A model generated the notes under the pieces. It was not told the DNA's origin. It made no database searches and saw only the letters and a list, made by a program, of their open reading frames with translations. Source: Zoogloea oleivorans (GTDB lineage Bacteria; Pseudomonadota; Gammaproteobacteria; Burkholderiales; Rhodocyclaceae). Taken from it: 64,000 bases of DNA. A program made the translations under genes and the position numbers. Where the stretch lies: positions 26,055-90,054 of the forward strand of contig NZ_SDKK01000007.1 of the NCBI RefSeq assembly GCF_008107625.1, read 5' to 3'. Positions 46,910-57,851 of the stretch are shown here, piece after piece; the first letter of the stretch is position 1, and the number at the start of each line of letters is the position of its first letter.

Positions 46910-49795
46910 ATGACCGCCACGACAAAGTCCACAAAAAACCAGCCCGCAACTGCCGCCAACCTCCTGCCGCAAGAGATCTGCGACGAGGTTCTGCTGGAGA
47001 AATATGCCAAGGGTAACGAGCAGAATATCGCCGACGTACGTACCCGTGTGGCGCGCGCCCTGGCGGCCATGGAAGTCGAAGAAAAACGTGCCCACTGGGA
47101 AGCCAGGTTCCTCGAAGCCCAGCAGAAGGGTTTCGTGCCGGCCGGGCGCATCAACTCCGCTGCCGGCACCAACCTGGCCGCCACGCTGATCAACTGCTTC
47201 GTCCAGCCGGTGGGCGACTCGATCACCGAATCCGTTGATGGTCGTTGCGGCATCTACACCGCCCTGGCCCAGTCCGCCGAAACCATGCGTCGCGGTGGCG
47301 GCGTCGGCTACGACTTCTCCTCCATCCGTCCCAAGGGCGCGATGGTGCGCGGCACCCAGTCCAACGCCTCCGGCCCCGTTTCGTACATGCGTGTGTTCGA
47401 CCGCTCCTGCGAAACCGTCGAGTCCGCCGGCTCCCGCCGCGGCGCCCAGATGGGCGTGCTGCGCTGCGATCACCCGGACATTGAGGAGTTCATCCACGCC
47501 AAGGACCACGGCGACCTGTCCAACTTCAACGTCTCGATCGCCGTTACCGACATTTTCATGCAGGCCGTCGAATCCGACGGTGACGTGGAACTGGCCCACA
47601 AGGCCGAACCGTCCAGCGAGTTCAAGGACTCCGGCGCCTACCAGCGCGACGACGGCCTGTGGGTGTACCGCAAGGTGCGCGCCCGTGACCTGTGGGATCA
47701 GGTCATGCGCTCCACCTACGACCACGCCGAGCCGGGCATCCTGTTCCTCGACCGGATGAATCGCGACAACAACCTGTACTACTGCGAGACCATCGAGGCC
47801 ACCAACCCGTGTGCCGAACAGCCGCTGCCGCCCTACGGCTGCTGCTGCCTGGGCTCGATCAACCTGACCCTGTACATCAAGGACGCCTTCAGCGACAAGG
47901 CCAGCTTCGACTTCGCCGGCTTCGCCAAAACGGTCGAAACCTCCATCCGCATGCTCGACAACGTGCTCGAAGCCACCCACTGGCCGCTTGAGCAGCAGCA
48001 TGCCGAAGCCCAGTCCAAGCGTCGCGTCGGCCTCGGCTTCACCGGTCTGGGCAACGCCCTGGCCATGCTGTGCCTGCGCTACGACACCGATGCCGCCCGC
48101 GCCATGGCCACCAAAATCTCCGAGTTCATGCGCGACCAGGCCTACCTGGCCTCCGTCGAGCTGGCCAAAGAGCGCGGCGCCTTCCCGCTGTTCAACGCCG
48201 ACATGTATCTGTCCGGTGGCAACTTCGCCTCCCGCCTGCCGGCCGAGGTGAAGGACAAGATCCGCAAACACGGCCTGCGCAACTCGCACCTGCTGTCGAT
48301 CGCCCCCACCGGCACGATCAGCCTGGCCTTTGCCGACAATGCCTCCAACGGCATCGAGCCGCCGTTCTCCTACACTTACACGCGCAAAAAGCGCATGGCC
48401 GACGGGACCCTCAAGGAGTACGCCGTCGAGGACTACGCCTGGCGCCTGTACAAGCACATCGGCGGCGACGTTTCCAAGCTGCCCGAGTACTTCGTGACCG
48501 CGCTCGAAATCTCCGCCCAGGCCCACAAGGACATGGTCGCAGCAGTCGCCCCGTACGTGGACACCTCCATCTCCAAGACGGTGAATGTCCCCGAAGACTA
48601 CCCCTACGCCGACTTCGAGAATCTCTACCTCGACGCCTGGAAGTCCGGTCTCAAGGGTCTCGCCACCTACCGGCCGAATGCCGTGCTGGGCTCGGTGCTG
48701 TCCGTCACGCCGACCACCGAGCAGAAGCAGCCCCACGACCTGGAGATTTCCGACGATACCAACCGTCGCCTGTCCATCAAGAGCCTGCCCGCCCCGGTGC
48801 TGTCTTCCCTGCGCTGGCCCGGCCGCCCGGACCTGCCGGACGGCAACGCCGCCTGGACCTACATGCTGAGCACACCGCAGGGCAACTTCGCCCTCTTCGT
48901 CGGCCACATGGACCCGGTCGAAGAGAGCCCCGCCAAGGGAGCCTTCCCCTTCGAAGTGTGGGTGAACGGTGCCGACCAGCCTCGTGGCCTGGGTGCAGTC
49001 GCCAAGACCCTGTCGATGGACATGCGCGCCAACGACCGCGGCTGGCTCAAGCTCAAGCTCGAAACCCTGGCCAAGACGGTCGGTGAAAAGCCCTTCGAAC
49101 TGCGCTTCCCGCCCCACGGCGAACAGAAGCTCATGCCGGGCGTCGTCTCCGCCTTCGCCCAGGTGGTTCGCTACCGCTGCGAAAAGCTTGGCGCCCTGGA
49201 AGAAGGCGATCTGCCCAACCCGGTGCTCGACAGCCTGTTCAGCCTGGCCGAACCCAAGACCGGCACCGACGGCACCCTGTCCTGGACCGTCGATATCCAG
49301 AACCCTGCCACCGGCGAAGACTTCGTGCTGGGCCTGAAGGAAATCACCCTGCCGGACGGCGTCACCCGCCCCTACTCCATGTGGCTGTCGGGTAACTACC
49401 CGCGCGCCCTGGACGGCCTGTCACGCATCCTGTCCCTCGACATGCGCGTCATGGACCCGGCCTGGATCGGTATGAAGCTGCGCAAGCTGATCGACTACCC
49501 GGAACCCCTCGGCGACTTCATGGCCTTCGTGCCCGGCACCCGCCGTCAGCAAAACTGGCCCTCCACCGTCGCCTACCTGGCCGCGCTGATCATCCACCGC
49601 TACGCCATGCTGGGTGTTCTCAACGAAGCCGGCTACCCGACCCGCGAAATGGGCATCCTCGAGTCGCCCCGCGACAACAACGAACCCAAGGTGATGCAGG
49701 GCGCCCTGTGCGGCGAATGCGGCAACCACTCGGTCATCCGCAAGGATGGCTGCGACTTCTGCACCGCCTGCGGCGCAGTAGGAACCTGCGGCTGA
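46910..49795 (+). CDS. nrdJ: Adenosylcobalamin-dependent ribonucleotide reductase (class II)
   Basis: A 961-residue class II ribonucleoside-diphosphate reductase that makes deoxyribonucleotides with AdoCbl, independent of oxygen. Active-site sequence [20 protein letters not shown] has the Cys/Glu radical residues (Cys about 301), and [20 protein letters not shown] and [20 protein letters not shown] follow. After about 600 come two repeated TSCPD-like domains ([17 protein letters not shown] and [16 protein letters not shown]), and a C-terminal zinc ribbon CGECGN...CDFCTACG that serves in cysteine re-reduction. ATG 46910 is preceded by AAAGGAGGTG; a GTG within that ribosome site is rejected. 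Confidence 0.96.
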   Translation: MTATTKSTKNQPATAANLLPQEICDEVLLEKYAKGNEQNIADVRTRVARALAAMEVEEKRAHWEARFLEAQQKGFVPAGRINSAAGTNLAATLINCFVQPVGDSITESVDGRCGIYTALAQSAETMRRGGGVGYDFSSIRPKGAMVRGTQSNASGPVSYMRVFDRSCETVESAGSRRGAQMGVLRCDHPDIEEFIHAKDHGDLSNFNVSIAVTDIFMQAVESDGDVELAHKAEPSSEFKDSGAYQRDDGLWVYRKVRARDLWDQVMRSTYDHAEPGILFLDRMNRDNNLYYCETIEATNPCAEQPLPPYGCCCLGSINLTLYIKDAFSDKASFDFAGFAKTVETSIRMLDNVLEATHWPLEQQHAEAQSKRRVGLGFTGLGNALAMLCLRYDTDAARAMATKISEFMRDQAYLASVELAKERGAFPLFNADMYLSGGNFASRLPAEVKDKIRKHGLRNSHLLSIAPTGTISLAFADNASNGIEPPFSYTYTRKKRMADGTLKEYAVEDYAWRLYKHIGGDVSKLPEYFVTALEISAQAHKDMVAAVAPYVDTSISKTVNVPEDYPYADFENLYLDAWKSGLKGLATYRPNAVLGSVLSVTPTTEQKQPHDLEISDDTNRRLSIKSLPAPVLSSLRWPGRPDLPDGNAAWTYMLSTPQGNFALFVGHMDPVEESPAKGAFPFEVWVNGADQPRGLGAVAKTLSMDMRANDRGWLKLKLETLAKTVGEKPFELRFPPHGEQKLMPGVVSAFAQVVRYRCEKLGALEEGDLPNPVLDSLFSLAEPKTGTDGTLSWTVDIQNPATGEDFVLGLKEITLPDGVTRPYSMWLSGNYPRALDGLSRILSLDMRVMDPAWIGMKLRKLIDYPEPLGDFMAFVPGTRRQQNWPSTVAYLAALIIHRYAMLGVLNEAGYPTREMGILESPRDNNEPKVMQGALCGECGNHSVIRKDGCDFCTACGAVGTCG

Positions 49796-49821
49796 TCACC
49801 TGCAGCAGACAAGTTGAAAAG

Positions 49822-49852
49822 CAAGACCCCGGCTCCAACCGGGGTTTTGTCT
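49822..49852 (+). terminator. Rho-independent terminator after nrdJ
   Basis: A CAAGACCCCGG / CCGGGGTTTTG stem with a CTCCAA loop and a T-rich 3' side, 27 bases after the nrdJ stop. It isolates nrdJ from the signalling cluster downstream. Confidence 0.88.
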
Positions 49853-49978
49853 TTCTGGCGACGCCATCGCAAATCGTCAGGGCATCAACGATGTACTTGC
49901 CTCGGCTGGCGCCTTCCAGCATGTCGCAGGCAAGCGTTGTCTGTATCAGGTAGAGTACCCGCACATCAAGACATCCTT

Positions 49979-51445
49979 ATGTGCGCTGTGAGTACTGAAG
50001 ACGAATTCCTTGCGCTGTTTGCTCCCGAGCCCGACCCTCTCGCAGCGACGGATGTCGGCAGCGGCCCGTTCTGGAAAGTCCTGCTGGTCGATGACGCTCA
50101 GGACATCCATGCGGTGCTTCGCTTGACGCTGCAGGACATGGTTGTCGAAGGGCTGCCACTGCAATTGATCGACGCCTATTCAGCCATAGAAGCCGAGGCA
50201 ATGCTGGCGAAACACCCAGACACCGCCCTGATTCTGCTCGATGTCGTCATGGAAACAAACGATGCGGGTCTGACACTGGTAAAGCATGTCCGTCAGAATC
50301 TGGAAAACCGGATGGTTCGTATTGTCCTGCTGACCGGCCAGCCGGGCTACACACTGCAGCGCGACGTCGTCGCCAACTATGAAATCGACGATTACCGCCT
50401 CAAGTCCGACCTGACCGCCGACAAGCTTTTTACCTGCGTCTATGCAGAGTTGCGGACCTATCAGGTATTGCAGAGCCTTGAGCGGAAGCGCCCAATCGAG
50501 AAACTGGCAATTGACCTGAAACTGGCAAACGCGCAGCTGAATATCGAGATTGGCGAGCGTCAGCATGCCCAGGAAGTGGCCGACGCCCAGATGCACGATC
50601 TCACCGTACTGAACAAGCAGCTGAAAGACGCCCAGAATCAGCTCCTGCAGTCCGAAAAGCTGGCATCCATTGGCCTGCTGGCCGCGGGAGTGGCGCATGA
50701 AATCAATAATCCCGTCGGCTTCGTCAGTTCCAATCTCGGCACGCTCAAAGAATATGTCGGCGAATTGCTGGCGCTCATTCAAGCCTACGAAACTGCACAA
50801 GCCGACACCGGGAAGGATTCGCCCGAGCGCTTTGCGGCGGCCGACGCCCTCAAGGCTTCTGTGGAACTGGATTATCTAAAAGAGGATGTGCTGTCGCTGC
50901 TGACCGAGTCACAGGACGGGCTAGATCGGGTCAAAAAGATCATTCAATCCCTGAAAGACTTCTCGCGTATCGAAACAACAGAAACCTGGAGATGCGAGGA
51001 CCTTCACAAGGGCATCGAAAGCACGCTCAGCGTGGTCTGGAACGAGCTGAAGTACAAATGCGATGTACACAAGGAATATGGCGAGTTGCCGCAGATCGAA
51101 TGCGTGCTTTCGCATCTCAATCAGGTGTTCATGAACCTGCTGGTCAATGCCGCCCATGCCATCAAGGAGCATGGCGTTCTGACCATACGCACAGGGCACG
51201 CCGGTGATGAGGTCTGGGTGGAAATTGCCGATACCGGCGAGGGAATCTCGCCCGAGAACATGCTCCACATCTTTGACCCTTTCTTTACCACCAAGCCGAT
51301 CGGCAAGGGGACCGGGCTGGGGCTATCCCTGTCCTACGGCATCGTGGAAAAGCACCACGGCCGCATCCGGGTGGATAGCCAAGTCGGCAAGGGCTCCACA
51401 TTCCGTGTCTGCTTGCCGATCCAGCAACCGGCGGCAAGCCTGTGA
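49979..51445 (+). CDS. Receiver-histidine kinase protein (REC-HK)
   Basis: A 488-residue cytoplasmic protein with reversed order: an N-terminal receiver domain (about 38-160, phosphoacceptor in LILLDVVMETNDAG, Asp about 88), a coiled linker (KLANAQLNIEIGERQHAQEV) and a kinase core. His about 240 lies in GVAHEINNPVGFVSSNL, of the ZraS/NtrB-like class; the ATPase has FMNLLVNAAHAIKEHG and GTGLGLSLSYGIVEKHHG. There is no membrane segment. It begins at ATG 49979 or GTG 49988 (SSTEDEFLALF-like start). First gene of the corrinoid/methyltransferase signalling cluster, 25 bases before the corrinoid protein. Confidence 0.88.
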   Translation: MCAVSTEDEFLALFAPEPDPLAATDVGSGPFWKVLLVDDAQDIHAVLRLTLQDMVVEGLPLQLIDAYSAIEAEAMLAKHPDTALILLDVVMETNDAGLTLVKHVRQNLENRMVRIVLLTGQPGYTLQRDVVANYEIDDYRLKSDLTADKLFTCVYAELRTYQVLQSLERKRPIEKLAIDLKLANAQLNIEIGERQHAQEVADAQMHDLTVLNKQLKDAQNQLLQSEKLASIGLLAAGVAHEINNPVGFVSSNLGTLKEYVGELLALIQAYETAQADTGKDSPERFAAADALKASVELDYLKEDVLSLLTESQDGLDRVKKIIQSLKDFSRIETTETWRCEDLHKGIESTLSVVWNELKYKCDVHKEYGELPQIECVLSHLNQVFMNLLVNAAHAIKEHGVLTIRTGHAGDEVWVEIADTGEGISPENMLHIFDPFFTTKPIGKGTGLGLSLSYGIVEKHHGRIRVDSQVGKGSTFRVCLPIQQPAASL

Positions 51446-51470
51446 GCCGAGGCGGCAGGAAAGGAACATC

Positions 51471-52103
51471 ATGAACGAATGGATAGTCTCTTTCCGGGCA
51501 GCACTGGAAACACTGGATCGTCTCGGTGCAGAAAGCGTCGTCAATCAGGCATTGGCGCACCTGACGCCCATTCTGGTGGTCGATCAGATCGTTGTGCCGG
51601 CGCTTGAGCAGATCGGTTTGGCCTGGGAACAAGGCGATATCGCCCTGTCCCAGGTTTACATGAGCGGCCGGATCTGTGAAGAACTGGTCGAGCAAGTGCT
51701 TCCGCCGAGCGATCCAGACCGCAAGCATCAGCCCCGTTCGGCCATCGTCGTTCTCAGCGACTACCACATGCTTGGCAAGCGCATTGTCTATTCACAGATG
51801 CGGGCCAGCGGCTTTGAACTGTTCGATTACGGACGTATGGATGTGGACGAGCTGGTCGAACGCGTGCTGGCCGGCAACATCCGGGTGCTGCTGATTTCCG
51901 TACTGATGCTGCCTTCTGCGCTGAAAGTGGGCCAGGTCTGTGCCCGTCTGAAGGCCGCCGGGTTGCCCGTCAAGGTTGTCGTCGGCGGGGCACCGTTTCT
52001 CTTCGATGACAAACTGTGGAGCGAGGTTGGTGCCGATGCCATGGGCCGCAATGCAGCCGAAGCCGTCACCATCGTTGAACGCTGGATGCGAGAGATGCAA
52101 TGA
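51471..52103 (+). CDS. Stand-alone corrinoid (B12)-binding protein
   Basis: A 210-residue protein with an N-terminal helical cap (about 1-85; the first part reads WIVSFRAALETLDRLGAESV) and a Rossmann-like B12 domain. The lower-ligand motif DYHMLG fits DxHxxG (His about 99), followed by SVLMLPSALKVGQV and GGAPFLFDDKLW, as in methyltransferase corrinoid proteins such as MtaC/MtbC. AAGGAA precedes ATG 51471. Its neighbours are a kinase and a UroD-type methyltransferase (ATGA overlap), not a catabolic methyltransferase. It could be a methyl carrier acting as a signal relay (inference). Confidence 0.9.
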   Translation: MNEWIVSFRAALETLDRLGAESVVNQALAHLTPILVVDQIVVPALEQIGLAWEQGDIALSQVYMSGRICEELVEQVLPPSDPDRKHQPRSAIVVLSDYHMLGKRIVYSQMRASGFELFDYGRMDVDELVERVLAGNIRVLLISVLMLPSALKVGQVCARLKAAGLPVKVVVGGAPFLFDDKLWSEVGADAMGRNAAEAVTIVERWMREMQ

Positions 52104-53155
52104 ACGCCATGCAGCGCACGCTGACCGCACTGGGGCAACAGGAGCCTGATCGCGTCCCGCTGTTTTTGCTCACGACCGAGCACGGTGCGAAGGAAGTCGG
52201 CCTGTCGATCGAAGAATATTATTCGCGTGCCGGGAACGTCATCGAAGGCCAGATGCGTCTTCTGAAAAAATATCGCGCCGACTGCCTGTATGGTTTTTAC
52301 TATGCGGCCATTGAAATGGAAGCCTGGGGAGGCCATACGATTTTCATGCCCGACGGCCCGCCTCTGTGCGGTTCGCCGATCATTACCCGTGCCGAGCAGA
52401 TCGACACCTTGATCCCGCCCGCCATTGAAACCGCGCCCGGCTTGCAGCGTGTGCTCGACACCATTCGGGGCCTGAAGGAAAGAGTGGGCGACAGCGTGCC
52501 AATTATCGGCGTCGCCATTTCTCCCTTCTCCCTGCCCGTCATGCAAATGGGCTTCGACAATTACCTCGAACTGATCTACGAACAACCCGAGCGCTTCGAG
52601 CGCCTGATGCAGGCCAACATCACGTTCTCCGTCAATTGGGCCAACGCGCAACTGGCTGCGGGGGCAACGGCGATCTGCTATTTCGACCCCGTGTCCTCCA
52701 CCACCAACATCCCGCGCGAGCTCTATCTCAAGACCGGACAGACCGTCGCCAGGCAGGCCCTGTCACGCATCAAGGGGCCAACGGCCACTCACATGGCGTC
52801 AGGTCGGGCCTTGCCGATCATCGGCGAGATTGCCGATACCGGCACGGCTATCATCGGGGTCAGCGCACTGGAGGATCTGGCCGCGCTCAAGGCTGCGGCC
52901 AACAGGCGTGTCAGCCTGCTGGGAAATCTGAATGGAATAGAAATGCGGCGCTGGACAACAGCCCATGCCGAATTCGAAGTCAGACGTGCGATTGCCAAGG
53001 CCGGTCGCGGTGGCGGTTTCCTGCTCGGCGATAATCATGGCGAGATTCCCTGGCTGGTGCCCGATGAAGTATTGCTGGCAATTGGGGATGCCGTTGAGCG
53101 CTGGGGCAATTACCCGCTCGACTGGGTTGATGACTGGCTAAAGGAAAACGACTGA
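52100..53155 (+). CDS. Uroporphyrinogen decarboxylase-family methyltransferase
   Basis: A 351-residue UroD-fold protein of the corrinoid methyltransferase group (MtaA/MtbA-like), translationally coupled to the corrinoid protein by a 4-base overlap. It begins MNAMQRTLTALGQQEPDRVP and has SPFSLPVMQMGFDNYLELIY. The usual zinc motif HxC is changed to ATHMASGRALP (about 230-241), and the later Cys position reads LLGDNHGEIPWLVPDE, so the standard Zn ligands are not conserved. A true UroD role in haem synthesis is unlikely from context. Confidence 0.85.
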   Translation: MNAMQRTLTALGQQEPDRVPLFLLTTEHGAKEVGLSIEEYYSRAGNVIEGQMRLLKKYRADCLYGFYYAAIEMEAWGGHTIFMPDGPPLCGSPIITRAEQIDTLIPPAIETAPGLQRVLDTIRGLKERVGDSVPIIGVAISPFSLPVMQMGFDNYLELIYEQPERFERLMQANITFSVNWANAQLAAGATAICYFDPVSSTTNIPRELYLKTGQTVARQALSRIKGPTATHMASGRALPIIGEIADTGTAIIGVSALEDLAALKAAANRRVSLLGNLNGIEMRRWTTAHAEFEVRRAIAKAGRGGGFLLGDNHGEIPWLVPDEVLLAIGDAVERWGNYPLDWVDDWLKEND

Positions 53156-53170
53156 TCGCGGTCGGACCCC

Positions 53171-54934
53171 ATGGCTGTTACAACAACGCTCTGCATTCTG
53201 AGCTGTCACAACTTCCAGGCCGAAGTGAATGCTGCCATTGCTGCGGAAGGCTGGCACGACGTGGTGGCGTGTGGCTTTCCGGCACGTTGCGGCCGCCCCC
53301 CGATAAGCTGGGACGAATTGCGCAGCCTGTTGCCAGACAATTGCAGCCAGGTCGTCCTTCTTGGCCGGGCCTGCCTGAACACGCTCGGGGCACCACCCGC
53401 CGGCTTTCCGCCCGTACGCATCGAACGTCAGGAGCAATGCTTTCATCTGGTGGCGGGGCGCACGCTGGTCGATGAGGCAATCTCTTCTGGTGCCTATCTG
53501 ATTACTTCGACCTGGCTGGCCGACTGGCCGGCACAACTCAGGGCACTGGGCTTCGAACCCGCCCAGGCCGGCGAGTTTTTTAATGATTTCGCCAGGGAGT
53601 TGGTACTGCTCGACACCGGGCTTGATCCACAAACCACAACGCATCTTGCCAGTCTTCAGAAGGAATTGAATCTGCCCACGCGGCGGATTGCTGTCGGACT
53701 GGACTACCTGCGCCTTCTGCTGAGCCGTATTGTGCTGGACTGGCGGCTGGAACAGGTTCAGCGCAATAGCTGCCAACAAAATCGCCGCCACATCGCCGAA
53801 CTGGCCGACTATGTCGCGGCCATGGATCTGCTGACCCGTCTGGCCAAGACACAAACCGAGTCAGACACCATCAACACCATCGAAGAATTGTTTCAGATGC
53901 TCTTTGCGCCGGCTGCGCTGCACTACCTGCGTATCGAAAATGATATCCAGGTTCCCTGCAGCAGCATTCCCGCCCCCATGCTGGACGCCTTGCACGCACT
54001 GTCCGGTGAATATGCCTGGACGCCGGACGGCAATGGCTTTCTGTTGCGCATCAGCCACGGAGAAGAGAGGCTGGGCCTGATCGTCGTGGACCACCTGGCT
54101 TTCCCTGCCTATCGCCAGCGTTACCTCAACATGGCGCTGGCTGTGACGGGCATCTGCGGGCTCGCCATTGCCAATGCCCGCAACCGTCGGCGCCTGATGG
54201 AAGCCGAAAAAATGGCCTCGCTCAGCATTCTGGTGGCCGGCGTGGCACACGAAATCAACACGCCGCTTGGTGTGGGGCTGACGGCGACCAGCACCTTGCA
54301 AGAACAGTCCCGGCAACTCGCCGAGCGCTTCTCCGCGCACAGCATGACGCAAACCGATCTGGCGCATTATCTGGATACGGCCGAAACAAGCACCGCCCTG
54401 ATACGCCAGGATCTGGAGCGCATCGCGCATCTGATCGACACTTTCCGTCAGGTCGCGGTGGAAGGCAAACCCCTCGATACCCGCTCCTTCAGGCTGCGGG
54501 CATGCACCGAAGAGGTCATCCGCAGCCTGGGCGATCGACTGCCCGCCCAGCAGGTGGCGGTGCATATTGACTGTGATCCGGAGCTGGAAATCGACAGCAC
54601 CCCGGGCGACTGGGTCAGCATCTTCACCAACCTGATTAACAACTCCCTCCGGCACGGGTTTAAAAATCAGGAGCGGGGAACGATCAACATGCAGATCTCG
54701 CGCGATGAGAAAAACCTGCTGCGCGTCGATTATCGCGATGATGGTGCGGGTATTGCACCCGAGGTGCTGTCCCGCATCTTTGATCCATTTTTCACAACGG
54801 ATCTTCAGCAGGGCATGGGGCTCGGGATGCACCTTGTTTACAATCTCGTCACCCACCGCATGGGCGGCCTGATTCGCTGCGAGAGCAGGCCCGGCAAGGG
54901 CGTGCTCTTTCACATCGAGATTCCGCTCGGCTAG
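53171..54934 (+). CDS. DUF1638-like domain fused to a histidine kinase
   Basis: A 587-residue cytoplasmic kinase. The N-terminal part (about 1-195), with [36 protein letters not shown] and [17 protein letters not shown], resembles DUF1638, a domain found in gene clusters with corrinoid methyltransferases. A GAF/PAS-like middle (about 215-345) follows, then the kinase: His about 360 in [16 protein letters not shown] and ATPase motif [19 protein letters not shown]. It has no transmembrane helix. Fused here to a kinase, DUF1638 is likely a ligand-sensing module that reads the corrinoid or methyl state (inference). Confidence 0.82.
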   Translation: MAVTTTLCILSCHNFQAEVNAAIAAEGWHDVVACGFPARCGRPPISWDELRSLLPDNCSQVVLLGRACLNTLGAPPAGFPPVRIERQEQCFHLVAGRTLVDEAISSGAYLITSTWLADWPAQLRALGFEPAQAGEFFNDFARELVLLDTGLDPQTTTHLASLQKELNLPTRRIAVGLDYLRLLLSRIVLDWRLEQVQRNSCQQNRRHIAELADYVAAMDLLTRLAKTQTESDTINTIEELFQMLFAPAALHYLRIENDIQVPCSSIPAPMLDALHALSGEYAWTPDGNGFLLRISHGEERLGLIVVDHLAFPAYRQRYLNMALAVTGICGLAIANARNRRRLMEAEKMASLSILVAGVAHEINTPLGVGLTATSTLQEQSRQLAERFSAHSMTQTDLAHYLDTAETSTALIRQDLERIAHLIDTFRQVAVEGKPLDTRSFRLRACTEEVIRSLGDRLPAQQVAVHIDCDPELEIDSTPGDWVSIFTNLINNSLRHGFKNQERGTINMQISRDEKNLLRVDYRDDGAGIAPEVLSRIFDPFFTTDLQQGMGLGMHLVYNLVTHRMGGLIRCESRPGKGVLFHIEIPLG

Positions 54935-56847
54935 TTCTCTGCACGCACGATCCACTTTTCGAGTACGGCCTTCAGGTCCCCGAAATTGATCGGCTTGGTA
55001 ATATAGTCATCCATGCCGACACGCTCACAGTGCTCGCGGTCTTCCTGAAATGCGCCGGCGGTCAAGGCAATGATGGGGAGTCGCGGCTTGTTGTTGTCCT
55101 GCTCCCACAATCTTATTTTCTCGGTCGCAGCATAACCGTCCATCACCGGCATGCGGCAATCCATCAACACCACCTCCGGCGTCATGCCATCCTCGGTGAT
55201 CAACGTCACGGCTTCGAGACCATTCGAAACGCTGGCAAAAGAAAACCCCAGGTTTTTCAGCAGAGCCTCTACAACCCTGCGATTGGTTGAATTGTCATCC
55301 ACCACAAGAATGCTGCCGCCGGACAGGGCATGCGTTCTCACGCCCTCCGGCGACGGAGCCAGCCTGGCACGATCGAACTGACGTCTGTCGCGCTCCACGG
55401 GAATCCGTCCAACCCGAATGCGAAACCAGACTCGCGTGCCTTTCCCCTCCTCGCTTTCGACACCCGCCTCACCCTCCATCAGCAAGGCAAGCTTGTGGAC
55501 GATGGAAAGTCCAAGACCGGTTCCTCCATACCCCCGGGTAATCGATCCATCGACCTGTGAAAAAGGCTTGAAGAGAAGATCCAGCTTGTCGGCTGCAATC
55601 CCGATGCCACTGTCGGTCACGGAGAACTCCAGTACCGCGCCCTGATCGCCGCTCAGGATTTCTGCGCACTCAACCCGAACGAAGCCTTGCGGGGTGAACT
55701 TTATGGCGTTGCTGATCAGATTGGACAGCATCTGCCTTATCCGGATCGAATCGCCGTCATACGACGAACCCGCAGGGCCATGCCAGATTGTCGAGCAGCT
55801 CAGGCCTTTTGCTGCCAGTGGCTCACGGAAAAGCGCGCTGTTTTCCTCGATCAATTGCCGCGGATCGAAGGCCTGGCGATGCAGTTCGACCTTGCCCGCC
55901 TCAACCTTGGACAAATCGAGAATATCGTTGAGCAGCGACAGCAGGGACTCGCCGGAATTGAGAATGATGCGGGCGTAATCCTTGCGCTCCTCCTCATTCA
56001 GATCGGACATCAGCAGCAATTGCGACATGCCGAGAATGCCGTTCATCGGCGTCCTGATTTCGTGGGACATGGTCGCCAGAAACTGGCTTTTCACATGACT
56101 GGCCGACTCCGCGGCTTCACGCGCGGTGGTGAGTTGGCTGATGCGCTCGCTGACGGCCTTGGACATGGCATTGAAAGCCGCACCGAGGCGACCGATATCG
56201 TCTGCGCCTTCGGGTACGGGGTCGGGCGTCAGATTGCCCTCGGCGACATCAATACTGGCTTTGGCCAGGATGGACAATTGACGTGTAATCAACAGGCCGA
56301 GCAGGGTCAACAGGCAAAAGGACAATACCAGCTCGCCGGCAGCAATCAGCATTCCCTGCGTCATCAGACTGTTTCGCGCGTCGATGATCGGCTTGAGATT
56401 GAGGCCGAAATGCAGGGTCCCCAGACGCTGATGCGCCAGCGCTATCGGCTGGGCGACATCGTAACGAGGTGGATCTTCATCCGAATCGAGGGCAAAGGAC
56501 GGATCGGGATTCGGTATTTTCTTGTCGTCGGCAAGCCCCGCACTGGCAACGATGCGGCCTTCGGCATCGAGCACCGCGAGGTAATCGATGGTTTTCGTCG
56601 CATGGCTTTCGTCAAGCACGGCCTGGACCGTTGCATAGTCGGATTGCGCAAGCGGCGCCACAAGGGCCGCCTGCAGAACGGGAACGATCTGTTCGGCGTT
56701 GCGCCTGGCCTGCTCCCCCATGTTGTCTCGAAGCAACCTGATGCTGTTGCTGACGAGAAGGAACAACATCAATGCCTCAACCAGCAGTGCCATCAACAGC
56801 AATTTACCCCGCAGGGTAAGCATGGGACTTTTTGTCATCGAAACCAC
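54931..56847 (-). CDS. Hybrid sensor histidine kinase with receiver domain
   Basis: A 638-residue membrane kinase. Two transmembrane helices (about 13-35 and 165-187) flank a periplasmic sensor domain, followed by HAMP, phosphoacceptor His about 262 ([20 protein letters not shown]), ATPase ([19 protein letters not shown]) and a C-terminal receiver (Asp about 563 in [16 protein letters not shown]). It lies 4 bases after a periplasmic PhnD-type binding protein gene, which probably serves as its ligand-sensing partner. Its stop overlaps the convergent DUF1638-kinase gene by 4 bases. Confidence 0.9.
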   Translation of the reverse strand: MVSMTKSPMLTLRGKLLLMALLVEALMLFLLVSNSIRLLRDNMGEQARRNAEQIVPVLQAALVAPLAQSDYATVQAVLDESHATKTIDYLAVLDAEGRIVASAGLADDKKIPNPDPSFALDSDEDPPRYDVAQPIALAHQRLGTLHFGLNLKPIIDARNSLMTQGMLIAAGELVLSFCLLTLLGLLITRQLSILAKASIDVAEGNLTPDPVPEGADDIGRLGAAFNAMSKAVSERISQLTTAREAAESASHVKSQFLATMSHEIRTPMNGILGMSQLLLMSDLNEEERKDYARIILNSGESLLSLLNDILDLSKVEAGKVELHRQAFDPRQLIEENSALFREPLAAKGLSCSTIWHGPAGSSYDGDSIRIRQMLSNLISNAIKFTPQGFVRVECAEILSGDQGAVLEFSVTDSGIGIAADKLDLLFKPFSQVDGSITRGYGGTGLGLSIVHKLALLMEGEAGVESEEGKGTRVWFRIRVGRIPVERDRRQFDRARLAPSPEGVRTHALSGGSILVVDDNSTNRRVVEALLKNLGFSFASVSNGLEAVTLITEDGMTPEVVLMDCRMPVMDGYAATEKIRLWEQDNNKPRLPIIALTAGAFQEDREHCERVGMDDYITKPINFGDLKAVLEKWIVRAEN

Positions 56848-56851
56848 ACGC

Positions 56852-57697
56852 TCATTTTTCTTTTTTCAGGGCCTGCCGAACCTCGTTGGCGTAAGGCTCC
56901 ATTTCGAACAGCTCGCGCGGCTCCAGCCTGCGATAGCCTTCCAGGCTGTATTTTGAAAAATACTCAAGGGCTTCCGGCGTTTCCGCAAAACTCCACAATG
57001 CCTTGTTCAGTTTCTCCCTGAGCAGCGCATTGCGCTTGTTGAGCATATACACCCGCCCGGCCATTCGGGGGCTTTCATCGAGGATGCGCAAGCGGGCACG
57101 AACCTCGGGCTTCAGGCTCTGGTAATTGGCCAGCGACATCATGCCGGCGCTGCCCTCGCCATTCAGCACCAGTTGCGCCACGCTGTCGGAAGCACTGGCA
57201 TAACGCACCTGCACGTTGGGAATATTGTTGCGATGCAGCCATTGCTGGCCCCAGATGGTGACCAGTGAAGAAGGGGACTGGCCAATAACCGTGCTGTTGG
57301 CCAGATCCTTGGGGTCGCGGTAGGGGCTCGTCATGCCGGCCAGAATGACGGCCTTGAAATCGGCCTTGTAGGTCAGCATCGGCATGTAGCCCGCATCTGT
57401 CTCGAACAGCCGCGCCTGATGGCCCGTGGTAACCGCCAGATCGAACTCCTGGCGCAAGCCACGCGTGGCGAAATCGCTGAAGTCACTGGCAGTAAGGATC
57501 ATGACGGGCCGCCCGAGCGCCTTCTCGAGATGGGCACGAAGCGGCTGGTACATCTGCAGGATGATGCGGGCGCTGGTATGTGGCGCTATTCCGACCCGAA
57601 ATGCCGAAGGATTCTGTTCGACGGTTGCAGATGGCGCCGCGCTGGATATGCCAAAGAAGAAAGCCAGAAAAAAACCGAGAAAAACCTGTCGCGTCAT
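56852..57697 (-). CDS. PhnD-type phosphate/phosphite/phosphonate-binding protein
   Basis: A 281-residue periplasmic substrate-binding protein. A signal peptide ([20 protein letters not shown]) precedes a two-lobe binding protein: [60 protein letters not shown] and [15 protein letters not shown]. There are no phosphonate ABC transporter genes here; it pairs with the downstream hybrid kinase, so it probably works as an extracytoplasmic sensor rather than in transport (inference). The ligand is not fixed by sequence. Confidence 0.88.
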   Translation of the reverse strand: MTRQVFLGFFLAFFFGISSAAPSATVEQNPSAFRVGIAPHTSARIILQMYQPLRAHLEKALGRPVMILTASDFSDFATRGLRQEFDLAVTTGHQARLFETDAGYMPMLTYKADFKAVILAGMTSPYRDPKDLANSTVIGQSPSSLVTIWGQQWLHRNNIPNVQVRYASASDSVAQLVLNGEGSAGMMSLANYQSLKPEVRARLRILDESPRMAGRVYMLNKRNALLREKLNKALWSFAETPEALEYFSKYSLEGYRRLEPRELFEMEPYANEVRQALKKEK

Positions 57698-57851
57698 GAT
57701 CCGTCTTCTTTCGCTTTTCTGTTCATTGTGGATTCTACCCGGCAGCCTCGTGAAAGTCTGTCCACACCATCTGCACCAATCTCTCCTTGCCCCCGCCCCC
57801 GCTTAGTGGTGCACTCACGCCCTACATCCAATATTTTTCATTTCCCCGCCC

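Noticed and set aside
46787..49117. A 776-codon minus-strand frame opposite nrdJ
   Set aside because: Repetitive Gly/Val/Gly-rich composition with no motif; nrdJ on the plus strand is unequivocal.
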